In this document: positions 40,633 through 47,132 of the stretch, piece after piece
Position numbering within the stretch: the stretch's first letter is position 1
Layout: every line of letters begins with the position of its first letter
Assembly (NCBI GenBank): GCA_002350105.1
Contig: DEDT01000024.1
Location: 1 to 47,132, forward strand
Reading direction: 5' to 3'
Source: Selenomonadaceae bacterium UBA2897
GTDB lineage: Bacteria > Bacillota > Negativicutes > Selenomonadales > Selenomonadaceae
Length of the DNA stretch: 47,132 nt
The notes under the pieces: generated by a model
Database searches by the model: none
What the model saw: only the letters and a program-made list of their open reading frames with translations
Told to the model about the DNA's origin: nothing
Made by a program: the position numbers and the translations under genes

Positions 40633-40661
40633 TTGACAAGACGGTGCGCATATGGTAAATT
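40633..40661 (+). promoter_or_regulatory. Promoter of the tRNA-Val pair
   Basis: TTGACA at 40633-40638, 17-bp spacer, TAAATT at 40656-40661, 24 bp before the first tRNA. Confidence 0.8.
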
Positions 40662-40684
40662 AATATCTGTCGTTAAGACCGAAT

Positions 40685-40761
40685 GGGGTTATAGCTCAGT
40701 TGGTTAGAGTGTCTCGTTGACATCGAGGAGGTCACAGATTCGAATTCTGTTAACCCCACCA
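40685..40761 (+). tRNA. tRNA-Val (GAC)
   Basis: A complete cloverleaf: acceptor GGGGTTA/TAACCCC, D-arm AGCTCAGTTGGTTAGAG, anticodon arm TCTCG-TTGACAT-CGAGG with GAC at 40719-40721, TTCGAAT T-loop, and encoded CCA. Confidence 0.95.
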
Positions 40762-40806
40762 TTTGTAAAATCAGGCTGTGTCAGACGATGCAGCCTTTTA
40801 TATTAT

Positions 40807-40883
40807 GCTCGCCTAGCTCAGTTGGCTAGAGCATCTCCGTCACATGGAGGGGGTCGGGGGTTCGAATCCCTCGGCGAGCACCA
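40807..40883 (+). tRNA. tRNA-Val (CAC)
   Basis: A second cloverleaf: acceptor GCTCGCC/GGCGAGC, anticodon loop GTCACAT with CAC at 40841-40843, T-loop GTTCGAATC, and encoded CCA ending at 40883. It lies 46 bp after the first tRNA. The recombinase gene transcribed toward its 3' end makes this the likely integration target. Confidence 0.95.
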
Positions 40884-40895
40884 TATTGAAAATGC

Positions 40896-40935
40896 AGGAG
40901 AATCAAGGGGTTTCGGCTCTTTGGTTCTCCTTTTT
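40896..40935 (+). terminator. Terminator of the tRNA operon
   Basis: AGGAGAATCAA pairs with TTGGTTCTCCT (one wobble) and is followed by TTTT, 13 bp after the tRNA CCA end. Confidence 0.75.
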
Positions 40936-40988
40936 GGTGTATCAGGCAGGGGGGCGGAACTGACCCCTTTTGACCTGCAGGGAGGGGG

Positions 40989-42074
40989 TCAGTTGCTGAC
41001 TTCTCTGTCCTCTCCGGGTGGATAAAACAGGGATGCAAAGAACTTTTCCATGGCTTCAGCCACGCTGTACTGTTTTTCCTCCGTGCGTTCGTGGATGTAG
41101 ACCTTGAGGAGTGTCCGATAGTCGGCATGTCCTGCCTGCAAGCGGATGCCCTCCAAGCTGCAGCCAAGCTCAGAGGCTAAGGTGCAGTAGGTGGCGCGAG
41201 TGCAATGGCCGCCCCACTTGTCCTGGGGGATGCCGGCTTTGGCGCACCAACGCCGAAAGCTGCGACTGAAGTTATGTGGCTCTACAGGCTTATCCTGCTG
41301 ATGCTGACTGATGATGTAGGTCTTTCCCTGACCACTGGTGGCGTGATAGCTTTCCAAAAGATTGGACAATGACTGGGGAATCACTACCAGCCGTCGGCTG
41401 GATTTTGTTTTGGTATCAACAAACTGAGAACCGCTGCCCAGGCTGATATAATCCCTGGTGACGTGAAGCGTCCTGCGTTCGGGATTGAAATCCTCCCAGC
41501 GCAGAGCCAGCATCTCCGCCCGCCGGAGGCCGCTGCAGATGAGCAAGGGAAAGGCAATCCAGATGTGGCTCTCTCGCGATGCTACAGCCAGTTTGCGAAT
41601 TTCCTCTCCGGTATAAGCTTCATGATGCTTATCCTCGCCGCGCACAGGGTCAAGGCCAATTGTTGGATCATAGGCAATCAGCCGCTGTGCGTAGGCTTTG
41701 CGCAGGGCATTGCCGAGGATGGATGCCTTGATTTTGTTTACCGTGCTTGGTGCAAGTACAGCAAGGAGTTTGCTGTAGAAATCTTCCAGCTGCTGAGCTG
41801 TTATGTCGGCAAGCAGGACATTCCGAAAAGCGGGCTGCACATGGTTGCGGTACAGGCACTCATAGTCAGCCCAGGTTTTGGGGCCGACGAGCTGTTTCTT
41901 CCTTGTCAGCCATGAATCCAGCCATTCTGTGAGAAAAATATTCCGCCCCGGCATGTGCGGGGTGGATTTTGTCAACTGTCCGGACAGCACCAGCATTTGC
42001 TGGCTCAAGATGGCCAGCTGTTGTGTCACCTCCGGATTTGTAACAAGCGGTATAGGCACGATGTCGTGTTCCAT
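40989..42074 (-). CDS. Tyrosine recombinase (integrase) 1
   Basis: A 361-residue site-specific recombinase. The core-binding domain (PKTWADYECLYRNHVQPAF) is followed by the catalytic set: R184 in GLRRAE, a beta-hairpin Lys in TKTKSSRR (223-225), H290-x-x-R293, H316 and nucleophile Y326 (KVYIHER). All residues are present, so it looks active. It points toward and ends about 106 bp from the tRNA-Val(CAC). The 10-bp inverted repeat AACTGACCCC/GGGGTCAGTT at 40958-40994 overlaps its stop. It is paralogous to the next gene. Confidence 0.92.
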   Translation of the reverse strand: MEHDIVPIPLVTNPEVTQQLAILSQQMLVLSGQLTKSTPHMPGRNIFLTEWLDSWLTRKKQLVGPKTWADYECLYRNHVQPAFRNVLLADITAQQLEDFYSKLLAVLAPSTVNKIKASILGNALRKAYAQRLIAYDPTIGLDPVRGEDKHHEAYTGEEIRKLAVASRESHIWIAFPLLICSGLRRAEMLALRWEDFNPERRTLHVTRDYISLGSGSQFVDTKTKSSRRLVVIPQSLSNLLESYHATSGQGKTYIISQHQQDKPVEPHNFSRSFRRWCAKAGIPQDKWGGHCTRATYCTLASELGCSLEGIRLQAGHADYRTLLKVYIHERTEEKQYSVAEAMEKFFASLFYPPGEDREVSN

Positions 42075-42176
42075 TGTGTGTTCACCCCATTCCGTTCAGA
42101 ATGAGCGAACCCTCTTCTTTGCATCGATTATATCTCTAGAGTTGCTGGATTGCAACATATTGATAGAAAAATGTAA

Positions 42177-43241
42177 TTATTTTGCATCAGAAAACATGAC
42201 ATCGCGCAGGGCACTTCCTATGCTGTCCGCCACATTATACTGCTCTGGAGCTATCTTGTTGCGCATGTAGACTTTTGAAAGCATCCGGAAATCAGAGTGT
42301 CCAACCTGACGCCGCACCCCATCCAGGCTGCAGTTGGTTTCGCTGGCCAAAGTACAGTAGGTGGCACGGGTAGAATGGCCTCCCCACTTACTTTTCGGAA
42401 TCCCGGCATTTTGGCACCACTTCCTGAAGCTCCGGGAAAAGTTATGCGGGTCTACAGGGGCATCCGCCTTATGCTGACTGATGATGTAAGTCCGTTTTGC
42501 TCCTTCATGTCTGCGGTATTCATCTAATTTGGAACATATCTCAGTAGATAGTGCAATGATGCGTTGGCTGCTCTGGGTTTTTGTGGTTGTGAACTCGCAG
42601 CCGTGATTGGTGGAGATATAATCACGTTCTATATGCAATGTGCGTTTTTCTGGGTCGTAGTCAGTCCAGCGAAGACCGAGAAGTTCCGCCCGGCGTATCC
42701 CTGTGGCTACCAGCAAAGGCACCGCTATCCACCAATAGCTGCCTTGGGAGGCAGTCTGCAGACGTGAAAGCTCATCAAGGGTATATGCTTCATGATGCTT
42801 GTTCTCGACACGGATCGGCTCCAGTCCAATGGTGGGATTGTTTTGCAGCAGCCCTTGGGCTACAGCCTTCCTCAGAGCGGGACCGATGATGCAAGACTTA
42901 ATTTTGTTTGCCGTAGCCGGGGAAAGGGTCTGCAGCAGTTCGTTGTAGTATTTGTCCAGTCTGCTTGCCGTTATATCATCCAAATAAATGTTCGAAAATT
43001 TTGGCTTTACATGAGTGTTATACAAGCCCTGATAATCCTCCAAAGTCTTTTGGCTCAGGTTCTGTGACTTGAGCGAGAACCACTCGTCCATGTAATCGTC
43101 AAAGAGTTTCCTGATTGGCATGGTGCTCATTGTTGTGGCGATTTGAGTTGTCATATTTGTAAAAATAGCAGCCAACTGGCTGGAGATTCCATTCAAAATC
43201 TCTGGTTGTGCCATAGAATAGGCAACTGTAGATCTGGTCAT
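42177..43241 (-). CDS. Tyrosine recombinase (integrase) 2
   Basis: A recombinase of 354 residues from ATG 43241, paralogous to recombinase 1. They share NKIK, ALRKA, PTIGL, KHHEAYT, THNFSRSFR-like (here PHNFSRSFRKWC) and WGGHSTRATYCTLASE segments. The catalytic pattern is intact (GIRRAE, TKTQSSQR, H-S-T-R, GHSDFR, Y in KVYMRN). The start is uncertain: a TTG at 43286 and an ATG at 43214 are alternatives, none with a good Shine-Dalgarno. The two genes are separated by 102 bp, in the same direction. The pair may act together or one may be a relic. Confidence 0.85.
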   Translation of the reverse strand: MTRSTVAYSMAQPEILNGISSQLAAIFTNMTTQIATTMSTMPIRKLFDDYMDEWFSLKSQNLSQKTLEDYQGLYNTHVKPKFSNIYLDDITASRLDKYYNELLQTLSPATANKIKSCIIGPALRKAVAQGLLQNNPTIGLEPIRVENKHHEAYTLDELSRLQTASQGSYWWIAVPLLVATGIRRAELLGLRWTDYDPEKRTLHIERDYISTNHGCEFTTTKTQSSQRIIALSTEICSKLDEYRRHEGAKRTYIISQHKADAPVDPHNFSRSFRKWCQNAGIPKSKWGGHSTRATYCTLASETNCSLDGVRRQVGHSDFRMLSKVYMRNKIAPEQYNVADSIGSALRDVMFSDAK

Positions 43242-43470
43242 GATTTTCTTTACAATACCTAGGTATATTATATCCTTTCTTAGCAATGGTAATTATGTTT
43301 GGATCCTTTACACAAGCTAAAGGTAGCAAAAAGCGAAAGGCATTTTGGTGATGAGTATTAATTTTTAGTTTTCGTTGACATTTTTATCTGAATTTCAGAT
43401 GGCTGCATTCATGTGTGGTACAATAAAATCATCGGTTATGGATATAGTGCTGGACAAACAGGCACAGTAA

Positions 43471-43849
43471 TGCCAGAATATTAAGGAAGATATTTTTCAT
43501 TATGCTTTAGGCCATCCCCATGGTGGTCGTCCTAAAAGCTTTGCCTCCTTGATGAATATGCTTGACCCCACGGCCATAACCGACCCTATACTAAGGAGGA
43601 CATACGGGGGCTTTGCATACGCCGCTTCAAGAAAGATGTCAAGTAGGAGCTGCGTGGCAGCGTGCCCGAGCGTTACTTTGAAATCATGTCCTGTCAGGCA
43701 AAGTCTTCTACCGCACCATCATAGACGACACCCAGCCCGGCGGACCCGTAGAGCGCACCATAGAATACATCGCCCCCTTCGACCGCTGTGACCGTGAATG
43801 TGACTATGAAACGGCGTGGAAGTTCTTTGCGGAGAAATACGGGAACTGA
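43471..43849 (+). pseudogene. Decayed gene remnant, unknown family
   Basis: Two open segments lie in different frames. The first, from 43471, reads IKEDIFHYALGHPHGGRPKSF and on to LDPTAITDPILRRTYGG. The second ends at 43849 and reads FYRTIIDDTQPGG, ERTIEYIAPFDRC and DYETAWKFFAEKYGN. The second has the look of a genuine protein C-terminus (acidic/aromatic, with two Cys) joined to frameshifted upstream sequence. I could not identify the family. The region between the recombinases and the SIR2 gene otherwise shows no intact gene. Confidence 0.4.
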
Positions 43850-43895
43850 AAAGATGTATCAATTAGTAAACGAACACAGGAGAAAGGAGTACAAA

Positions 43896-45482
43896 ATGGC
43901 TGAGGATATTAAAGTGTTTCTGCGTGAAAAGATCCAATGTACCGGTTCACATCCATTTTTATTTGTCGGCTCTGGCTTTTCCAAGCGATATATGAACACG
44001 GAACGTTGGGACGAACTTCTCAAGTATTTTTGCAATGAAATAGATGAGTTTAAATATAATGCCTATGTGAGCTTAGTGGATGAAAAAGAATACTATGGCC
44101 AGCAGCCTAAAATAGCTTCACTGCTGGAAGATGAGTACAACAAAATGATTTTTAATGACCCCAAGTACAGAGCTTTTCTGCAAAAATACTCAACGCAAAT
44201 AAAAGCAAATGTATCTCCCTTCAAAATTGCTGTAGCTGAGCATTTGAAAGAAGCGAGCTTTGATGAAAATAGTGAAGAAGTTCAACTGCTCAGAAAGATT
44301 GCTGTTCGCAGTGTATCTGGTATAATTACGACCAATTATGATACTTTGTTGGAATCTATCTTCACTGGCTACAAAACATATGTAGGTCAGGAGGATTTAA
44401 TCTTTGCCAGATTAGCTGGAGTAGGCGAGATATATAAAATACATGGTTCAGTAACCAAACCTCAGACAATGGTATTGACAGATGATGATTATAGAGAGTT
44501 TGAGGCGTTATCTTCATATCTCATAGCTAAATTACTGACAATTTTCTTAGAGTATCCTATAATTTTTATCGGCTATTCGTTAAGCGATCGGAACGTGACA
44601 AATATTCTAAAAAAGATTGCTACATGCTTGTCACAACCCAAGCTGGATATATTAAAGGATAGGTTGATATTCATCAATTTTGATAGTAGTGACACTATCA
44701 CATCTCGTTCTATTCAATTTGGTGATGGCAAGAATATCTCAATGACGCAGATATCGACACAGAATTTCAAGCAAGTATATGAAGCAATATATGAAGTGAA
44801 GTCGAGATACAGTCCAAGGGTTTTGCGTCAGCTACGCAGAGATATATATGATATGGTGAAGGAAGATACGCCGAGTACTAAAATAGTGGCTGCTGATTTC
44901 GAGCAGTTAGATGAACTGCCATCTGATGCGAGTTATGTCTTTGGGGTTGGAGTAAAAAATAATGGCTCCATGGTAAAGGCAGAACACCTGTATGTGGATG
45001 ATGTATTGGGTACACAGTATTATAATCCTGATTTGGTTATAGAAGAATACTTGCCGGAACTGTTAAAACAAAACTCAGGTGGATTGCCAATGTATAAATA
45101 TCTGGTAGATTACAAAAAGCCTGTCTATGGAAGGGTTAAAGAGCATCTTCTAAAACATCACAGCATAGATGATTTCTTAAATGATGTACTGCGCCATGGT
45201 AAGAGGATATACAGACAGGCGTTAACGGATAAATCGGTAAAAGGTGTTATCGGACAAGCTGGCTTTGGAGAAGCCTATAAAAGATTATATTATCTTGAAG
45301 AAGATGAAATCATAGTTGAGGATTTGAAGGAATACTTGAGTAAGTTCTTGAAGCAAGGAAAAAGCCCAGAGACCGTTCTTAAGGGCAACTCTGAGCTTAA
45401 GCGTTTAATCCGTATCTATGATTTTGTGAAATATCATAGCAAAATGCCCCTAACCACATCATCCAATAGTGCGAACACCTAA
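43896..45482 (+). CDS. SIR2-domain protein, probable anti-phage NADase
   Basis: A 528-residue protein. The SIR2 fold occupies about 1-300: GSGFSK at 25-30, the catalytic-region TNYD at 146-149, H183 in KIHG and GYSLSDRNV near 226-234. These are the NAD-binding features of SIR2_2-type defence proteins that deplete NAD+ on infection. The C-terminal ~220 residues (YVFGVGVKNNGS, YLVDYKKPVYGRV, VIGQAGFGEAYKRL) are not assignable and may sense the phage. AGAAAGGAG precedes ATG 43896. It is AT-rich relative to the core genome. The last codons (SSNSANT) lie in a duplicated motif. Confidence 0.82.
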   Translation: MAEDIKVFLREKIQCTGSHPFLFVGSGFSKRYMNTERWDELLKYFCNEIDEFKYNAYVSLVDEKEYYGQQPKIASLLEDEYNKMIFNDPKYRAFLQKYSTQIKANVSPFKIAVAEHLKEASFDENSEEVQLLRKIAVRSVSGIITTNYDTLLESIFTGYKTYVGQEDLIFARLAGVGEIYKIHGSVTKPQTMVLTDDDYREFEALSSYLIAKLLTIFLEYPIIFIGYSLSDRNVTNILKKIATCLSQPKLDILKDRLIFINFDSSDTITSRSIQFGDGKNISMTQISTQNFKQVYEAIYEVKSRYSPRVLRQLRRDIYDMVKEDTPSTKIVAADFEQLDELPSDASYVFGVGVKNNGSMVKAEHLYVDDVLGTQYYNPDLVIEEYLPELLKQNSGGLPMYKYLVDYKKPVYGRVKEHLLKHHSIDDFLNDVLRHGKRIYRQALTDKSVKGVIGQAGFGEAYKRLYYLEEDEIIVEDLKEYLSKFLKQGKSPETVLKGNSELKRLIRIYDFVKYHSKMPLTTSSNSANT

Positions 45483-45563
45483 ACTCAGTGGAAGGGACAT
45501 TTTAAATGAAAATTATTCATATTAAGTATACAATCATGTCTAGTGCGAACACCACAATCATGT
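45467..45563. repeat. Interleaved direct repeats at the SIR2 gene end
   Basis: TAGTGCGAACACC occurs at 45467-45479, in the last SIR2 codons, and again at 45541-45553. ACAATCATGT occurs at 45530-45539 and 45554-45563, flanking the second copy. The pattern suggests a duplication or a footprint of a small insertion or excision. Confidence 0.55.
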
Positions 45564-45638
45564 ACACCTCAAGTATATCATACCAGGCACAGATTTCAAG
45601 TGTCAGAAAAAAACTTTTGTAAGAAGGAGGTGGATAGT

Positions 45639-46041
45639 ATGATACCGTCCATACTCGTCCGGCAGTTGGAAAAGGGGCTAAGCGACTATATCGAGACTAC
45701 CTTTCCCATGACCAATGCGCCCTTCAAAGGCTCTCTTTCCAGTATGCTGAATCTGGCAGGAGAGAGCACAGGGGCAGTATTTAGGGAGCCTTACATATCC
45801 ATTAAGCTGCCTTTCCGTCAGCAGCAGGAAAGCCAGGTGCTGTTCGAGTCCATCTCCTTTAAGTACTCACCATATCAGCATCAGGTCAGGGCCTGGCAGA
45901 GACTGGCGGGGGAGAAGCCTCAGTCCACCTTGATCGCCACAGGTACCGGCTCAGGCAAGACGGAGTGCTTTACCTATCTTAATCCTCGACTATTGCTGGC
46001 AGCATAGGGGAGAGCGGGGCATCGAGGCGCTCATCATCTAA
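45639..46041 (+). pseudogene. Truncated, frameshifted DEAD-type helicase (DUF1998/COG1205-like)
   Basis: From ATG 45639 (AAGGAGG upstream) the frame reads MIPSILVRQLEKGLSDYIET, then YSPYQHQVRAWQRLAG and Walker A TGTGSGKT at 101-108. After ECFTY the frame breaks. Continuing in another frame gives LDYCWQHRGERGIEALII, the expected continuation, then a stop at 46039 where the family's YPMNALA would follow. More than 1,000 residues are therefore missing. Such helicases occur in phage-defence loci. The gene is non-functional as read, unless the break is a sequencing error; even then it is truncated. Confidence 0.75.
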
Positions 46042-46128
46042 ACTATAGGCCGCTCCCGTTTCTTTGCATGACTGATTGGAAGTAGTTGAAAGGATTTAAC
46101 TGGCTATATCCCTTGAGCCTTCTCCGTG

Positions 46129-46166
46129 CAGCCGTCCGCCCCGCGTCATGCGAGGGCGGACGGCTG
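46129..46166. repeat. Strong 13-bp hairpin
   Basis: CAGCCGTCCGCCC pairs perfectly with GGGCGGACGGCTG around a 12-base loop. The GC content is far above its surroundings. The tail TCATGTTT is a poor U-tract. It could be a terminator or one end of a deletion or transposition scar. Confidence 0.6.
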
Positions 46167-46214
46167 TCATGTTTGCTGTGCTGGCAAGACAGTAAAAACT
46201 TTGTTTATCGTTAA

Positions 46215-46361
46215 ATATTTGTATTCATCGAAGATTATTGGCAATCAGATGAAGATGAAGACAGTTATTTTGACAGTTTGGGGCGGGCGGTCAAATTGAT
46301 ATGCAGGGCAGAACATCCGCCTAAATGTAGATGCCCAGCTTCATACCTTGCAAAAAAGTAG
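46215..46361 (+). pseudogene. C-terminal remnant of an unidentified gene
   Basis: An open frame without a start codon reads EDYWQSDEDEDSYFDSLGRA then ICRAEHPPKCRCPASYLAKK and stop (46359-46361). Its composition and reading-frame quality suggest a real protein tail, with a Cys-x-Cys pair. It may be the far end of the same large gene or operon whose start is the truncated helicase, with the middle deleted. The remaining spacer to 46511 shows no further gene. Confidence 0.4.
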
Positions 46362-46511
46362 CCATATACTGATATAGTGGTCGTACTCTTTACAAAACTA
46401 TTTTCTATTTTGTCAATCTGTTGAAGGAGAAAAACGATTGCCGGAGAAGTTCTAAATTTGGTGGAGTTTGTCCCGTTAGGGATTTTGTTTTTAACATAGG
46501 GGTTATATATT

Positions 46512-47132
46512 ATGCCGAATATTATGAAAAATAATAGCCGTCCAAGAGAAAAATACATCAAGGCCATAAGGCGGGAGTTGCTCGGGCCGGGAGCAGAGCC
46601 GCCATTCATTGATGATAACGACCTAAACTCTGATGTAGAACATGAACGATTGGCAGTAAACCCGGCTAAACTATACGCTTTAGGCATATTGTTCCCTCGT
46701 GGAGTGAACAACGGTTTTGAACAGTCGGGCAGCGATGCTGATAGTACGGACGCTGAACTGGAGGAAGCTTCTGCCGCTGACGATTTGACAATTGATATGA
46801 GTGACGGCGAGGAGATATTCCACGTTGCTACATCAATCATGGACAACACTGATGAAACAGAAGTCAGCTTGGACGAGGCAGTCAGTATGGCTGCTCAAAA
46901 TGCTCCGTCATCGATGGGGCTTTTGTGCTTAATAGAAGGAGACATTGAAGGAGCCAGCGTTAATATATCTTTTGGAACATATCGTTATGCTAGCCAGCGG
47001 CAGGGAGACTGGTGGATGCCCGTTCAATTTCAGGATGATTTTGAAATACCTCAGGAATATGAACCATATCTAAGCTATGACAGAGTCAAGAAGCGGCTTT
47101 GTCTTCAGAAATCCTTCCTATTTTGTCAAGCC
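46512..47132 (+). CDS. drmA: DISARM DrmA-like protein, N-terminal part (cut by window end)
   Basis: An open frame of 207 codons runs off the right edge. It begins MPNIMKNNSRPREKYIKAIR with RELLGPG (21-27), then LAVNPAKLYALGILFPRG, a long acidic linker (SDADSTDAELEE ...), then APSSMGLLCLIEG and FGTYRYASQRQGDWWMPVQF. This order matches the N-terminal region of DISARM helicase DrmA as I recall the family: a REL-GP motif, a GILFP motif, an acidic linker and PSSMGL. The helicase domains would lie beyond the window. Start alternatives are ATG 46512 and 46524; AGGGG lies upstream. If correct, drmB and drmC should follow. Confidence 0.55.
   Translation, partial: MPNIMKNNSRPREKYIKAIRRELLGPGAEPPFIDDNDLNSDVEHERLAVNPAKLYALGILFPRGVNNGFEQSGSDADSTDAELEEASAADDLTIDMSDGEEIFHVATSIMDNTDETEVSLDEAVSMAAQNAPSSMGLLCLIEGDIEGASVNISFGTYRYASQRQGDWWMPVQFQDDFEIPQEYEPYLSYDRVKKRLCLQKSFLFCQA

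Noticed and set aside
40958..40994. Inverted repeat AACTGACCCC/GGGGTCAGTT as a terminator of recombinase 1
   Set aside because: No U-tract follows on the minus strand; it could equally be an arm-type recombinase site, so no terminator is called.
46265..46849. 194-codon minus-strand frame near the right edge
   Set aside because: It is antisense to the DrmA-like frame and to the Cys-containing remnant, is Ser-rich, and lacks a ribosome-binding site.

Overview
The window is the chromosomal replication-origin region of a GC-rich bacterium, most likely a Negativicutes member of the Selenomonas/Mitsuokella type. This is an inference from gene order and protein character: dnaA-dnaN-S4 protein-recF-remB-gyrB on one side, rpmH-rnpA-yidD-yidC-jag-mnmE-mnmG-rsmG on the other, Firmicutes-type parS and DnaA boxes, a methionine synthase split from its reactivation protein, and a glutamate synthase split into three ferredoxin-containing genes. 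No species assignment is possible from sequence reading alone.

Layout. 0-8.4 kb, minus strand: htpX, a TerC-family membrane protein, gyrB, remB, recF, an S4-domain protein, dnaN, dnaA. DnaA boxes sit both between dnaN and dnaA and upstream of dnaA, so the origin looks bipartite. 8.7-15.4 kb, plus strand: the ribosomal protein / RNase P / membrane insertion / tRNA modification cluster. 15.4-16.1 kb holds two apparent non-coding RNAs. The second is about 350 nt, has its own promoter and terminator, and contains two near-identical Shine-Dalgarno + ATG + 3-codon ORF modules. 16.2-21 kb: a secreted Lys/Ala-rich protein, an off-origin DnaA-box cluster, a ZTP-riboswitch-controlled AICAR transformylase, bioB with a BirA-like operator over its promoter, and an MNT/HEPN toxin-antitoxin pair. 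21-26.3 kb: pfkA, a RelB/YoeB pair followed by the tail of a lost Fic gene, metH and its activation protein. 26.5-30 kb: parA, parB, a DUF4446 protein, an M23 peptidase and a 165-bp foldback element. 30.2-35.5 kb: a three-gene glutamate synthase operon behind a perfect consensus promoter. 35.5-40.5 kb: an exported esterase, a 55-residue small ORF, a LysR regulator with ubiX, and an acyl-CoA ligase.

Eight parS-like 16-mers are spread from 12.1 to 35.6 kb around parAB and define the centromere. One lies inside mnmE. The last is the centre of a perfect 46-bp palindrome that also acts as the terminator between the glutamate synthase operon and the esterase.

From 40.9 kb to the right edge the sequence changes character. 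Two tRNA-Val genes are followed by two tandem, paralogous tyrosine recombinases. After them come AT-richer, partly decayed genes: a SIR2-domain protein, a DEAD-type helicase broken by a frameshift and truncation just after Walker A, two anonymous remnants, and the start of a gene resembling DISARM DrmA that runs off the window. This looks like the left end of a tRNA-associated integrative element carrying a degraded anti-phage defence island.
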